The notes: generated from the letters alone by a model not told the origin. DNA of 64,000 nt from Smaragdicoccus niigatensis DSM 44881 = NBRC 103563 (GCF_000380645.1 NZ_AQXZ01000008.1:1-64000), one strand, 5' to 3'. Positions 25,324 to 35,634 are shown, numbered from the stretch's first letter. Numbers and translations: made by a program.

Positions 25324-26619
25324 TCACGATAGGCCAGCTTCCCGAGCCATGCTGCGGCCCAGTCGAATGCTCTCCGACATCGCGCGATCCTGGGGGTAGT
25401 AGTACGCCGTGTCGGCGACCCACAGGCCCCGAATGGGAGTTGCGATCGGTGGGAGTCGATCGAGGTGACCCGGTTCGCAGATCGGCTGTGCGCGCAGGTA
25501 CCGGCTGACGTTGAAGTCCATGAAGTCGCCCGCAGCGAGCTGGGGATTGATGGTCGAGAGGTAGCGCGTGACCTTCGTGATGAACGAGGAGTCGGGCTCG
25601 GCGTACATGGCGTGTTCGGGTGGGAGATAGAACGGCACGTAAACCAGCGGGCGGGACATCGGCCGGAGGTTGGAGTATTCGACGAACCCAGGGACGTCCA
25701 TGTCCGGGTCGCTGGTGTTGATCCAGAAGTTCTCGGAGACCGGCTTGCGCAACTTCGCGATGACACACACGACCGCCATGCTGTCGATGGATCGATATCC
25801 CGCGATGTTTTCGGCAGGCAGGTCCGGGATGATCCTGGGCACGTACGGCAGGGGAACCGTGCTGATCACTTTGTCGAAGCTCTCAACTGCTCCGTTGGTC
25901 TGCACGCCACAGACCGCACCGTCCGTGACCACAACGCGGTTGACCGGACTGCCGAGCCGCACTTCGCCGCCGTGCTTCTCGATGTCGTGGCGCATCGCGC
26001 GCAGCACGCCGACAGTTCCGCCGTCGAGGTAGCCGAGCTTCTCGCGGAAGGCGTCGTCCCGCGATGTCCCGACTCGACTGACCCGTCCCCAGATCCACGC
26101 CGCGGACAGACGATCGCTGTGGTGGTGAAACTTGAGTTCGAAGAGTCGGCGCCAGAGCACCTCGTACGCCTCCGCGCCGACCCACCGCTGCACCCAGCGA
26201 GTGGCGTGGAGGCTGTCGAGGGGCCGCCAGTTGCGGCGCCGCGTCGCGCCCATGACATGCAGGCCGTAGCGCAGTTTCGCGTGCCAACTGAGGCCGCGGA
26301 ACCGCAGCAGCGCGATCGGATTTCCCCATGGTTGTAACCGGCCGCCGTGCCAGTACGCCATCCGGGTCGAGACCCAGTTCATGCGTTCGGAAATGCCGAG
26401 TTCGTCGAGCAGAGTCAGCAGGTCCGAGTCGCTCGTGCAATGGAAGTGGTAGTAGCGCTCGATCTCCAGGTCGCCGAATTCGAACGACGCGGTCATCCCG
26501 CCGATGCGGTCGTCCGCCTCGAACACGACCGGCCGCTGTCCGTCTCGAGCGAGTTGATACGCGACAGCCAGCCCCATCGGGCCGCCGCCGAGGACCGCGA
26601 TGCGTTCCGGCGCAGTCAT
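25324..26619 (-). CDS. FAD-dependent amine/protoporphyrinogen-oxidase-type oxidoreductase
   Basis: 431 residues. N-terminal dinucleotide fold GGGPMGLAVAYQLARDG (about 11-27), followed by FEADDRIGGMTASF typical of the amine oxidase/PPO/UDP-galactopyranose mutase group. A C-terminal GLWVADTAYYYPQDRAMSESIRLG helps bind FAD. Such enzymes in polysaccharide clusters are often mutases or saccharide oxidoreductases. The ATG overlaps the epimerase stop. Confidence 0.8.
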   Translation of the reverse strand: MTAPERIAVLGGGPMGLAVAYQLARDGQRPVVFEADDRIGGMTASFEFGDLEIERYYHFHCTSDSDLLTLLDELGISERMNWVSTRMAYWHGGRLQPWGNPIALLRFRGLSWHAKLRYGLHVMGATRRRNWRPLDSLHATRWVQRWVGAEAYEVLWRRLFELKFHHHSDRLSAAWIWGRVSRVGTSRDDAFREKLGYLDGGTVGVLRAMRHDIEKHGGEVRLGSPVNRVVVTDGAVCGVQTNGAVESFDKVISTVPLPYVPRIIPDLPAENIAGYRSIDSMAVVCVIAKLRKPVSENFWINTSDPDMDVPGFVEYSNLRPMSRPLVYVPFYLPPEHAMYAEPDSSFITKVTRYLSTINPQLAAGDFMDFNVSRYLRAQPICEPGHLDRLPPIATPIRGLWVADTAYYYPQDRAMSESIRLGRSMAREAGLS

Positions 26620-27563
26620 CGCTCACGCTCGAGCACGACGTGACTGAACCGGGAGGGCCCGAAAGTTTGGACCAGCGCATCCCGGAACGGTGTCGGCTCG
26701 ACGCCGAAGATGTCCGGCCAGTCGATGACGGGAAATTCGTCAGGTGCCACCAGCGCGGCGAGTTGCTGGGTCGTGAAGGGAGGCTGGCGTTCGAAGCGCC
26801 CCCAAATCCACAGCAGTGCATAAAACAGCAGGTAGGGGATTTGGACGATGCGGGCACGTGCTCGCGTGACGTGCTTGAGCGTTCGGATGATGTCGATGTA
26901 ATCGATCTCCTCCACGCCCGAGATGTCGTATGCACCGCTGCGAATGTCGCGCTCGAGGCAGGCGACGATGATGTCGCAGAAGTTCGCGACGAACAGTGGC
27001 TGGCGGCGGTAGCGGCCGCGTCCCGGGACCGGAAAAACCGGACTACGGCTCATGAAACGGGCGAGCCAGCCGAGGTGTTTGCGGTCAAACCAGCCGAACA
27101 TCAAGGTCGGCCGGAGTGTGACGCAGGAAAGGCCGCTGTCCCGCACCATCGCTTCCTGCGCTCGTTTGCTGTTCGCGTACAGGTCGTCGACGACGGAATT
27201 CACGGCCGAGGAACTGACGTGGACGATGTGCGGTACCGCATGCGTGCGCGCCGCGGCGAGGACCAGGCGCGTCGCCTCCACGTTGTTGCGGGTGAACGCG
27301 TCGGGGTCGTTTCCACCGATCTGGGCGTGCAGCATGATGACGACGTCCGCCGAATCGAAGTGTTGCGGCCAGTCGCCGGGTTCGGCCAGGTCGGCGTCCA
27401 CGCACTCGACTCCCGGGTGAAGCTCGCGCAGAACGCGGAGATTTCCCGCGTGCTTGTCCAGGACCACGAGGTTCGACCACCCGGCCGCGGACAGACGCGC
27501 GACGAGATTCTGCCCGACCAAGCCTGCGCCTCCGGTGACAACGATCCTGCGCTCGGTAGTCAT
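26616..27563 (-). CDS. NAD-dependent epimerase/dehydratase (SDR)
   Basis: 315 residues. N-terminal GGAGLVGQNLVARL NAD loop (about 11-24) and an extended-SDR fold. The usual YxxxK is altered: the corresponding region reads LYANSKRAQEAMV, which keeps Tyr and Lys. Nucleotide-sugar or lipid substrate unknown. It overlaps genes on both sides by 4 bp, so it is the middle of a translationally coupled operon. Confidence 0.82.
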   Translation of the reverse strand: MTTERRIVVTGGAGLVGQNLVARLSAAGWSNLVVLDKHAGNLRVLRELHPGVECVDADLAEPGDWPQHFDSADVVIMLHAQIGGNDPDAFTRNNVEATRLVLAAARTHAVPHIVHVSSSAVNSVVDDLYANSKRAQEAMVRDSGLSCVTLRPTLMFGWFDRKHLGWLARFMSRSPVFPVPGRGRYRRQPLFVANFCDIIVACLERDIRSGAYDISGVEEIDYIDIIRTLKHVTRARARIVQIPYLLFYALLWIWGRFERQPPFTTQQLAALVAPDEFPVIDWPDIFGVEPTPFRDALVQTFGPSRFSHVVLERER

Positions 27564-29236
27564 GACACCTTCGTTTCAAGAGCGAGCCGACAGGATGGTT
27601 CGTCGCCGACTGCAGTCACCAGCCCGTTTGCCGTCGCAAGGAGGTAGCCGTGAAAGCCGGAGGTTGCCCCCGCGGGGCCGACAACGCGGGCGACGTCGGG
27701 ACGTGGGGTACCGGTCAGAGCGAAACCCACGATCCGGTTGTCAGGGGTGACGAAACGGACGAGTCGCGGGGCCGCTGCGGTCTGTGGGTTGACGATCCAG
27801 CCCGTCACCCGAACAAAGCGATCGTCGACCGGTTGCGGTGGGCTATCCAAGGCACCCCGGCAAACGGTCGTTGTCGTGTCGTCGAGTCGCTGCCCGAGCT
27901 GTTGGCGGAGGCCTTTGTAGGGGTAGTGACCGAAGATCGACACGTCGGCGCGCTCCGCCTCCGGCGCGATGGACCGCGCGTACTCGAATGCCGGTTCCAC
28001 GCTGATCAGCGAGATGTCGTCGACCCCGAGTTCCGCGGCCAGCGCGACGGCATCACGCGTCGCGTGCACCGCGTCCTGGGCGTCGAGGGCTCTTTCTTGA
28101 TACTGCAGGAGAAAGACCGCCACGAGCGTGACGGCAGCCGTCGTCATCACCGGCCCAGGTCGGTGCCGAAAATTCACGCGAACCGTAGCGAGTAGAACGA
28201 GGAATGCACACCAGGCCACGACGGCGGGCGTCGAGTACCGGCTCACCAGCGCCGCGCCGATACCGAACTCGAGGCGCCCCGCCGAGGTGACGACGGCGGT
28301 CAGCACGACGTAGCCGCTCAGCGCCAGCAGGGCCATGACATATGGCGACACGCTCGGGCTGCGACGTTCCCGCCATGCGAGCCACAGAATTCCGATGACC
28401 AGCCCACCGCCGGCGACGGCTCCCGACAACTTCGCCACGTGGTCGTACCCAAGGAGGATGGCGACGGGGTTGCCCAGGTAGAGGAGCGCGAACTTTGCCC
28501 CCGACAACGGGTGAGCCAGGAGAGTTCCGGGGAAGGAACCGTGACGAATCGCCGGATTGACCGAGTCAACGGGTGACAGCCCCGGCAGATAGGCGGCCGT
28601 CACGACGACTGACAATGCGAACAGAATGATCTGGCGCTGCCGGGTGTGCAGTACGAAAAGGCTGTACAACCACATGATCGGCAGCGTGAGAAGGCTGTTG
28701 GACATGGTCCCGGCCGATGCCACGCCGGCAACGCACGCCAGCACGAATGACGTCGACCCGGACACTGTGGTGGATCGGGCGAGGAGATACAGCGCCAGCA
28801 GGGGGACGACGAACGCGAGGAAGAACTGCGGTTGAAACGCCCAGATGAAGTTCTCGCTCTGGGTCCAGAGAAACAGCAGACCGGTGGCGACGAGCGACAG
28901 CGCAAGGGCCGGGACCCGCAGTCTGCCCTCGCGCGCCAACTCGCGGATGAGCAGTCCGAACAGCACCGCGGCGAGGGCGACGAGCAGGTAGTTCATCGTG
29001 ATCAGAAATGCCGACTGACCACCGAAAACGTACTGATCCAGCCAGAACAGCCCACGCGTGAGGACGATGCGGTGCTCGTTGTGCGGGGCCCACCAGATCG
29101 ACCAGTCGCCGCGGCGGACGGCTAGCAGGAATCCGATCGTTCCGGGCCACATGTCCCAGAGCGGGACCGCGGTGTATCCCCGCCAGCCACCTACGACGGC
29201 GAGCGCGACCATGAGAGTGGCGAACACTCCCGCCAA
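27560..29236 (-). CDS. Polytopic membrane protein, possible GT-C glycosyltransferase
   Basis: 558 residues from TTG 29236 (GTG 29227 and ATG 29212 are alternatives). About ten hydrophobic helices to about residue 370, then a soluble C-terminal part with VDDISLISVEP and several charged stretches. An early periplasmic loop has LWDMWPGTIGF and APHNEHRIVL, where acidic and His residues resemble GT-C loops. It may lengthen or modify envelope glycans with the two coupled oxidoreductases. Assignment is by topology only. Confidence 0.65.
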   Translation of the reverse strand: MAGVFATLMVALAVVGGWRGYTAVPLWDMWPGTIGFLLAVRRGDWSIWWAPHNEHRIVLTRGLFWLDQYVFGGQSAFLITMNYLLVALAAVLFGLLIRELAREGRLRVPALALSLVATGLLFLWTQSENFIWAFQPQFFLAFVVPLLALYLLARSTTVSGSTSFVLACVAGVASAGTMSNSLLTLPIMWLYSLFVLHTRQRQIILFALSVVVTAAYLPGLSPVDSVNPAIRHGSFPGTLLAHPLSGAKFALLYLGNPVAILLGYDHVAKLSGAVAGGGLVIGILWLAWRERRSPSVSPYVMALLALSGYVVLTAVVTSAGRLEFGIGAALVSRYSTPAVVAWCAFLVLLATVRVNFRHRPGPVMTTAAVTLVAVFLLQYQERALDAQDAVHATRDAVALAAELGVDDISLISVEPAFEYARSIAPEAERADVSIFGHYPYKGLRQQLGQRLDDTTTTVCRGALDSPPQPVDDRFVRVTGWIVNPQTAAAPRLVRFVTPDNRIVGFALTGTPRPDVARVVGPAGATSGFHGYLLATANGLVTAVGDEPSCRLALETKVS

Positions 29237-29454
29237 GGCGGTGACCTCAATGCGGTGGACGCGGCGAACCGACGCGTCGACGGGTTCGGCCGACGTGGCT
29301 TCTTCGTTGCGTGGGGGAGTCGATAGCAGTCCGATTCGGACAAAGTAGCAAGCGACGACGGATCAAGCCGTTCGCCGCACAGGAAGGGTGACCGTTCCAT
29401 AACGTCACTCCGTCCGGGGTTTTCGTCCTCTCCCGCCGCAGCAACGATGGACCC

Positions 29455-30480
29455 ATGCGCGTATTGCTCACGGGGTCGGCGGGTTTCATCGGGTCTGCGG
29501 TTGCGGCGGAGTTGCGATCCCACGGGCATGAGGTCGTCGAATTCGACGCGTATCTGCCGTCGGCGCACGGTGATTCCTCGGGCGTGCGGCGCGATGTACG
29601 GGACGGATACGCGCTCGACGAGGCGTTGAAGGGTGTCGACGTCGTGTGTCACCAGGCTGCGGTCGTCGGCGCCGGGGTCGATGCGCTCGATGCGCCGGCC
29701 TTCGCTTCCCACAACGACTTTGGGACTGCTGTATTGCTGGCCGCGATGGCTCGGGCGGGCTGCACGCGACTGGTTCTGGCGTCGTCGATGGTCGTCTACG
29801 GCGAAGGGCGATATCGGGGAGCGGACGAGGTGACTCGGTCGATCGCCGACCTTCGGGCCGGCCGGTTCGATCCCCTCTCCGACGCGGGCGAGCCGCTGAG
29901 CTGGGAAGTCGTCCCTGAGGATGCGCCATTGCGACCGCGTAGCTTCTATGCCGCCAGCAAGCTCGCCCAGGAGCACTTCGCGTTGGCCTGGACGCGGACG
30001 ACCGGAGGTTCGGTCGTGGCTTTGAGGTACCACAACGTCTACGGGCCGAACATGCCGCGCGATACGCCGTACTCCGGTGTGGCGGCGATGTTCCGGTCGT
30101 CGCTCGAACGGGGCGAGCCGCCGCGAGTCTTCGAAGACGGCCAGCAGATGCGGGACTTCGTCGAGGTCAGTGATGTTGCGCGGGCGAACCGGCTGGCCGT
30201 CGAATCGTCGGTGTCCGGATTCGAGGCAGTGAACGTGTGTTCCGGTCGTCCGGTCAGCATTCTGGAGGTTGCCTCGGCGCTGTCGTCGGCGGTTGGTGGT
30301 CCGCAGCCCGTGGTGACCGGTGAGTTCCGCCCGGGCGATGTTCGGCACATTGTCGCGAGCCCGGCGAAGGCTCGTGATGTGCTCGGCTTCGAGGCGGGGG
30401 TGGCTCCGAGGGACGGACTGGCCGGGTTCGCCACGGCTCCGCTGCGCGCGACTACCGGGCACACGCGACCCACAGTGTGA
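29455..30480 (+). CDS. NAD-dependent nucleotide-sugar epimerase/dehydratase
   Basis: 341 residues. GSAGFIGSAVAAEL (about 7-20) is the NAD loop. The catalytic Tyr and Lys are in SFYAASKLAQEHF (about 162-174). The substrate loop RYHNVYGPNMPRDTPYSGV is typical of GalE/RmlB-like enzymes. It is divergent from the membrane-protein operon across 218 bp in which I see no clear motif. Confidence 0.86.
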   Translation: MRVLLTGSAGFIGSAVAAELRSHGHEVVEFDAYLPSAHGDSSGVRRDVRDGYALDEALKGVDVVCHQAAVVGAGVDALDAPAFASHNDFGTAVLLAAMARAGCTRLVLASSMVVYGEGRYRGADEVTRSIADLRAGRFDPLSDAGEPLSWEVVPEDAPLRPRSFYAASKLAQEHFALAWTRTTGGSVVALRYHNVYGPNMPRDTPYSGVAAMFRSSLERGEPPRVFEDGQQMRDFVEVSDVARANRLAVESSVSGFEAVNVCSGRPVSILEVASALSSAVGGPQPVVTGEFRPGDVRHIVASPAKARDVLGFEAGVAPRDGLAGFATAPLRATTGHTRPTV

Positions 30481-30500
30481 TGACGCTTTCCCCGGCGCAA

Positions 30501-30534
30501 GGATGGCGTAAAGATCATGTCGGATGGCGTAAAG
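30501..30534 (+). repeat. 13-nt direct repeat at the kup start
   Basis: GGATGGCGTAAAG occurs at 30501-30513 and again at 30522-30534, 21 bp apart. The second copy covers codons 3-6 of the longest kup frame. Two turns of helix spacing suits a pair of protein sites, which would favour the downstream kup start at 30553. Confidence 0.35.
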
Positions 30535-32487
30535 GGCGCGCATACTCAGCCCATGGCAGTGGCTGTGGCGGACACGAAAGATGAAGCGGCGAACGGGCAT
30601 TCCGAGGGGCGAACGGCCCTGATCATCGGCGCTCTCGGGGTCGTCTTCGGCGACATCGGAACGAGTCCCATCTACACCATTTCGACGGTCTTCAACCCGG
30701 ACGATCCACACCCCGTCCCGCTCAACCACGAGGCGGTCTACGGCGTCGTCTCGCTGTTGTTCTGGTCGGTCATGGCGATCGTCACGCTCACCTACGTCAC
30801 GCTCGTCATGCGGGCCGACAACCACGGCGAGGGCGGCGTGATGGCGCTGATCACCCTGGTCAAGAAGTGGGGCGCCCGCAGCGGCGGCAAGACGAGGGTC
30901 CTCGCCGCGATGGGCGTCTTCGGTGCTGCCCTGTTCTTCGGCGACAGCATGATCACGCCGGCGATCTCGGTCCTGTCGGCCGTCGAAGGTGTCAAGACTC
31001 TCGACCCCGGCTTCGCGGATTGGGTCGTCCCCGTCACGGCGGTGATCATCGTCGCGCTGTTCATGGTGCAGAAGAAGGGGACCGACACGGTCGGCAAGTT
31101 CTTCGGGCCGGTCATGATCGTCTGGTTCCTGACCCTGGCCGCGCTCGGCATCAAGGGCATCATGGGACACCCGGTGATTCTGAAGGCGCTGTCCCCGACT
31201 TACGCGTTGGGCTACCTCGGTAATCACTTCCACTTGGCGTTCTTTGCGCTCGCCGCGATCGTGCTGTCGGTAACGGGTGCCGAGGCGCTGTATGCCGACA
31301 TGGGCCATTTCGGACGTCGTGCGATCACATTCGGCTGGTTGGGACTCGTTCTGCCATCGCTCGTCCTGTGCTATCTCGGACAGGGTGCGCTCATCCTCGG
31401 CGACCAGTCGACCGTGAGCGCGCCGTTCTTCCTGCTGTCGCCGGATTGGGCTCGGATTCCGCTCATTCTTCTGACGGTTGTGGCGACGATCATCGCCTCG
31501 CAGGCGGTCATCACCGGTGCCTATTCCGTCGCTTCCCAAGCCGCGCAGCTTGGTTACTTGCCGCGACTTCGGATCGTCTACACGTCGGAGTCGACGATGG
31601 GCCAGATCTACGTTCCGTGGATCAACTGGATGCTCATGGTGTCGGTGCTGACGCTCGTATTCGCGTTCCGCAGCTCCGCGGCGCTCGCGTTCGCCTACGG
31701 TATGGCCGTCACGGCGACGATCCTCATCACGACCGCATTGTTCGGATTCCTTGCGTACAAGCGTTGGAAGACACCGCTGTGGCTGGTACTCCTCGTCGGA
31801 ATTCCGCTGCTCAGCATCGACGTCCTCTTCGTCGCGGTCAACGTCACCAAGCTCGTGCACGGCGCCTGGCTGCCGCTGCTGATCGGCATCACCGCATTCA
31901 CGATCATGCAGACATGGCAGAAGGGCCGAATTATCGCGACCGCTGCACGCGAGGCCGAGGAAGGTCCCCTGCAGCAGTTCATCGACGAGCTACACACCTG
32001 GACTCCGAGCCTTACGCGAACTCCCGGAACCGCGGTTTACCTCAACCGCGGCCTGGAGTCTGCACCGATTGCCATGCGAGAGACGGTCGAGCACTTCCAC
32101 GTTCTCCACGAACAGGTGGTGATCATGACGATCCTGACGGAGTCGGTGCCCTCGATCCGGGATTCGGAGCGCCTCAGTGTCGACAGTCTCGGGTTTGAGA
32201 ACGACGGCATCATCCGTGTGACGGTGCGCTACGGCTACATGGAGAACCCGAACGTGCCGCGCGTTCTGCGCATGCTCGATCCGGCGCTCACCGAAGGCCG
32301 CGTCGCCGCGGACGACGTGTCGTACTTCCTGTCGAAGATCGAGCTCAAGAAGGGCGATCAGCCCACGATGGCGGCCTGGCGCAAGCGGCTGTTCATCGCG
32401 TCCGCACACGTCAGTTCCGATGCCGCCGACTACTTCCGGCTCCCGCGGAGCCACACCGTCACGATCGGTTCGCAGATCGAGGTGTAA
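30517..32487 (+). CDS. kup: KUP-family low-affinity potassium uptake protein
   Basis: 656 residues from ATG 30517; ATG 30553 (MAVAVADTKDE) is equally likely and leaves a CATACT -10-like box ahead. The first helix begins LIIGALGVVFGDIGTSPIYT, the KUP signature. About 12 membrane helices run to about residue 455, followed by a cytoplasmic C-terminal domain. It moves K+ with H+. No c-di-AMP (ydaO) riboswitch is visible upstream. Confidence 0.93.
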   Translation: MSDGVKGAHTQPMAVAVADTKDEAANGHSEGRTALIIGALGVVFGDIGTSPIYTISTVFNPDDPHPVPLNHEAVYGVVSLLFWSVMAIVTLTYVTLVMRADNHGEGGVMALITLVKKWGARSGGKTRVLAAMGVFGAALFFGDSMITPAISVLSAVEGVKTLDPGFADWVVPVTAVIIVALFMVQKKGTDTVGKFFGPVMIVWFLTLAALGIKGIMGHPVILKALSPTYALGYLGNHFHLAFFALAAIVLSVTGAEALYADMGHFGRRAITFGWLGLVLPSLVLCYLGQGALILGDQSTVSAPFFLLSPDWARIPLILLTVVATIIASQAVITGAYSVASQAAQLGYLPRLRIVYTSESTMGQIYVPWINWMLMVSVLTLVFAFRSSAALAFAYGMAVTATILITTALFGFLAYKRWKTPLWLVLLVGIPLLSIDVLFVAVNVTKLVHGAWLPLLIGITAFTIMQTWQKGRIIATAAREAEEGPLQQFIDELHTWTPSLTRTPGTAVYLNRGLESAPIAMRETVEHFHVLHEQVVIMTILTESVPSIRDSERLSVDSLGFENDGIIRVTVRYGYMENPNVPRVLRMLDPALTEGRVAADDVSYFLSKIELKKGDQPTMAAWRKRLFIASAHVSSDAADYFRLPRSHTVTIGSQIEV

Positions 32488-32512
32488 CCGTCCCGAGGCG
32501 GCGCGGATGAAA

Positions 32513-32572
32513 GTCTCCTGCGCGGCGACGTGTACAAAAGTCCACTTTTGTACAACCCATTTTGCGGGAGAC
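32513..32572. repeat. 60-bp palindromic element, copy 1
   Basis: The element is bounded by GTCTC and GAGAC. The core arms TGTACAAAAGT (32531-32541) and ACTTTTGTACA (32544-32554) are perfectly complementary, and the outer arms GTCTCCTGC and GCGGGAGAC pair with one wobble. It lies between the convergent ends of kup and the histidine kinase gene. A second copy of the same length is at 50722-50781, also between convergent genes. Confidence 0.75.
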
Positions 32573-32603
32573 ATTGCCTCCGAAAACGATCGCCGCAGGT
32601 CAT

Positions 32604-33632
32604 CTAGACCGCCAGCGGAATCCGGACCTCGAAGCGACAGCCCTGCGCCCGGTTGGCGGCAGTGATCTCGCCGTCGTGTGCCGAGACGAGGCCGGCGGCG
32701 ATGGCCAGCCCGAGCCCGGTTCCGGGTCCGAAATCGCTGTCGGCGGTCGGTGTCCGAGAGTTGGTCCCGCGATAGGCCATCTCGAAAACGCGGGGGAGAT
32801 CGGCCGCCGGAATGCCGGTTCCGGTGTCGTCGACGCGGGCCCAGGCGTGTGCGGAATCAGCGCCGAGCGACACGTCGACGGCACCTCCGGGTGGCGTGTG
32901 CTGAATGGCGTTGACGATGAGGTTGGACAGCACGCGTGCCAGCGCGCGGTCGCTGCCTTTCACGACAACCCGCTGATCAGGAGCGTGTGACCGGAGGTCG
33001 ACCTGAGCGCGCGCGGCCGCGAGGCGATGCGAGGCGAGTACTTCGTCGGCGATCTCGGCGAGGTCGACCGGTTCCACGTCGAGCATCATCGCGCCCGAGT
33101 TGATCCGCGACATCTCGAACAGGTCGTCGACCATCGCAGAAAGCCGAAGCGCCTCGCTTCGGACTTGGCGGGCGTAGTTCTCGACGTCGTCGCGATCGGT
33201 GACGACGCCGTCGAGGAAAGCCTCGGTCACGGCACGAATGCCGGCGAGCGGCGTTCGCAGGTCGTGGCTGATCCACGCGACGAGTTCGCGGCGGGACTTC
33301 TCCGCAGCGCGTTCCTTCTCGCGCATCTGCTCCTGCCAGACCGTTCGTTTCGCCTGCATTCGACCTAGCGCGACGGCAGCAGGCAGCGTCACGACGGCGA
33401 CGACGATCAGGACGAACAGGTTGCGCGTGAAGTCGTCGGTGAACATGAACCCGCTGACCCCGACGACGCCGGAAAGCGTCGCGAGGACCGGGATCATCAC
33501 GAGCACTGCGGTGCTGAGCGTGAGTGAACCACGGTTCATCCGGAGGACCACAAGCGCGCCGAGCACTACCACCGGAACCGCGAAGACCAGCGCATATAAA
33601 ACGATGTGGAGCGAGTCGGTGGGCATCGTCAT
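32604..33632 (-). CDS. Sensor histidine kinase
   Basis: 342 residues. Three to four N-terminal helices (about 8-95) with short loops, so probably a membrane or intramembrane sensor. A coiled stretch ([23 protein letters not shown]) leads to the H box [14 protein letters not shown] (about 123-136). The N box is [14 protein letters not shown], followed by DDTGTGIP and GTGLGLAI. The start ATG overlaps the response regulator stop. Confidence 0.9.
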   Translation of the reverse strand: MTMPTDSLHIVLYALVFAVPVVVLGALVVLRMNRGSLTLSTAVLVMIPVLATLSGVVGVSGFMFTDDFTRNLFVLIVVAVVTLPAAVALGRMQAKRTVWQEQMREKERAAEKSRRELVAWISHDLRTPLAGIRAVTEAFLDGVVTDRDDVENYARQVRSEALRLSAMVDDLFEMSRINSGAMMLDVEPVDLAEIADEVLASHRLAAARAQVDLRSHAPDQRVVVKGSDRALARVLSNLIVNAIQHTPPGGAVDVSLGADSAHAWARVDDTGTGIPAADLPRVFEMAYRGTNSRTPTADSDFGPGTGLGLAIAAGLVSAHDGEITAANRAQGCRFEVRIPLAV

Positions 33633-34321
33633 TCCTCTTCCCCCGAGCCGCCCCAGCTGTAACCGTGACCCCACACCGTCCGCACTCGGTGATGCTCCGC
33701 GAGTTTGGCGCGCAGGCGCTTCACGTGCACGGTGACGGTCGAGTAGTCGCCGAAGTCCCAGTTCCAGACCTGCTCGAGGAGGTCCTGCCGAGAGAACACC
33801 ACGCCCTGGTGCGTGAGGAAGAAGTGCAGAAGGTCGAACTCGCGACCCGTGAGATTGATCGGCTTTCCGCCCGCCACGACTGTCCGCGCACCGGGATGCA
33901 GTTCGATATCGCCATCGCGGATCACCGCCGCCGTTCGAGTGATCGGTGCCGCCTGGGCGCGACGGAGCAGAGCCGCAACGCGCAGCGCGAGCTCGCGCGG
34001 GCTGAACGGCTTCACGATGTAGTCGTCGGCTCCGGATTCGAGCCCGACGACGCGGTCCTCCTCTTCGCCGAGTGCGGTGAGCAGGATGATCGGCGTCGCC
34101 GCGTCGACGACCGCGCCCGTTCGGATGTCGCGGCACAGCGAAAGTCCATCTCGGCCGGGCATCATGATGTCGGCGACCACCAGTTCGACCTCGTTGTTGC
34201 GCAACAGGTCCCACGCGCGGTTGCCGTCCGGGGCGGCGAGCACCGTATGGCCGTCGCGCTCGAGGTAGCGGCGGGCGATGTCGAGGACGATCGGATCGTC
34301 GTCGGCAATCAGGACGGTCAT
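33629..34321 (-). CDS. OmpR/PhoB-family response regulator
   Basis: 230 residues from ATG 34321; GTG 34330, whose GTGA overlaps the upstream stop, is an alternative. Receiver domain (1-120) with acidic IADDD, phospho-Asp in VVADIMMPG, and Lys in YIVKPFSP. The winged-helix DNA-binding domain follows (about 130-228, with [13 protein letters not shown] and [12 protein letters not shown]). It is co-expressed with the histidine kinase. A direct repeat at 35698 is a candidate site. Confidence 0.9.
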   Translation of the reverse strand: MTVLIADDDPIVLDIARRYLERDGHTVLAAPDGNRAWDLLRNNEVELVVADIMMPGRDGLSLCRDIRTGAVVDAATPIILLTALGEEEDRVVGLESGADDYIVKPFSPRELALRVAALLRRAQAAPITRTAAVIRDGDIELHPGARTVVAGGKPINLTGREFDLLHFFLTHQGVVFSRQDLLEQVWNWDFGDYSTVTVHVKRLRAKLAEHHRVRTVWGHGYSWGGSGEEE

Positions 34322-34326
34322 CTCAC

Positions 34327-35634
34327 TCACCAATTCGTCAGGATCACATGGTTGATCAATAGTGCGCCCGCCGCTTGGACGACGAGCCATCTTCGCGCCT
34401 GGGGGAGTAGGGCGGCGGCCGCGAGCAGCCAGATGGTGAACGATAGCCAGATTCGTTCGGTTTCGGCTTTCGACAGCGCGCTGAGGTCGGCGGCGAGGAT
34501 CGCGACCAATCCGCCGATCGGCAGCATGCCAGCACCTTGCGGTCGTACCCGGTGCAGCCCCGCGACCGTCGCGAGGCCGACCGCACACACGGTCGCCGCG
34601 AGGTTGGCCCACACCCAATATCCGAACTGACGCTCGCTCGCGATGCCCTGGTAGTAGCGCTGAACGACAAGATGCATGCCGTCCAGCCACCAGAACCCGC
34701 TCAGCGTGAACGCCGCGGCGACAAGCACCGCACCGACGAGCGCGGGTACCAGCGGCCGCCAATTCCGGGCCGCCCACAGGACGGCCACCGCGGGCACACC
34801 CATGAGGAGAAGTCCGTAGTTGAGGTACACCCCGAACCCGAGGAGCAGGCCGCTCGCAAAACCGGCGGCCAGGTTCGAGGTCGTCGCGGCGATGGCCAGA
34901 AGTGCGATTCCCCATGCGGTGACGCACATGAACCAGCCGTCCGCAGATGTTCCGACCCAGACTGCGATCGGAGCCAACGCGAGAAATGGTGCGGTCCGTC
35001 GCGCCCAGTCTGCGTCGCCCAGAACTCGGATGGTCAGCATGACGGCAACCACCGCCGAACTCCCGGTGATGACCACGAAGAGTCCCGCCCACGTTCCGCC
35101 GGATAGGCCCAGACGGTCGAGGGCGACGAACGTGAGGAAGGCGCCGGGCGGATGACCCGACACGTGCGTGGTCCAGGAATCCGGCTGAAAGTCGAGAATT
35201 CGGCTCGAGAAGTCGCGCACAGCTTCGCCGATGCTGCTGATGCGCGGAATGTCGTGCAGATACTCGTTCTTGTCGGTCAGCGGGTCGCCGAATCCGCGCA
35301 GGGAAGAGTCGACTAAGACGAGGCTCACCGTCCACGCTAGATTCCCCAGCCAGGTGACCGCGACAAGCCTGCGCCATGACAGTCGTTGGGCTAGGTCGGG
35401 ACCCCACCAGACAACAGCGGCGGCGATGGCGAGCGCCGGAACGGTGCCCCATCCCACGTGGGGGTGCCATTCGCCGAAGATCGGCGCGGTCGATGCGTGA
35501 TTCCGGCGGTGCAGGCTCTTGTTGATCAATGGCACCGCTATGGCGATCGCGACGAGCGTCAATGCGCCGGCCGCCATCAGGTAATCGAGTCGCGTCCGCG
35601 ACGCGCTCTTCGACTCGAGGGTGCCAACCGCCAT
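34327..35634 (-). CDS. Polytopic membrane protein, GT-C/mannosyltransferase-like
   Basis: 435 residues from ATG 35634 (MAVGTLESKS); the open frame extends to 35679 but that part lies in the promoter region. About 11 hydrophobic helices. A loop after the first helices has DPLTDKNEYLHDIPRISSIG and TTHVSGHPPGAFLTF, typical of actinobacterial GT-C-like membrane proteins. It leads the operon with the two-component system and is divergent from a GT2 gene. Glycan role is inferred. Confidence 0.7.
   Translation of the reverse strand: MAVGTLESKSASRTRLDYLMAAGALTLVAIAIAVPLINKSLHRRNHASTAPIFGEWHPHVGWGTVPALAIAAAVVWWGPDLAQRLSWRRLVAVTWLGNLAWTVSLVLVDSSLRGFGDPLTDKNEYLHDIPRISSIGEAVRDFSSRILDFQPDSWTTHVSGHPPGAFLTFVALDRLGLSGGTWAGLFVVITGSSAVVAVMLTIRVLGDADWARRTAPFLALAPIAVWVGTSADGWFMCVTAWGIALLAIAATTSNLAAGFASGLLLGFGVYLNYGLLLMGVPAVAVLWAARNWRPLVPALVGAVLVAAAFTLSGFWWLDGMHLVVQRYYQGIASERQFGYWVWANLAATVCAVGLATVAGLHRVRPQGAGMLPIGGLVAILAADLSALSKAETERIWLSFTIWLLAAAALLPQARRWLVVQAAGALLINHVILTNW

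Noticed and set aside
30481-30552. c-di-AMP (ydaO) riboswitch before kup
   Set aside because: The gap after the epimerase stop is under 75 nt and shows none of the conserved ydaO elements.
29191-31860. 889-codon open frame on the minus strand across the epimerase and kup genes
   Set aside because: Its translation is Arg/Asp/Glu-rich with no domain, and it is the reverse-strand shadow of two clear plus-strand genes.
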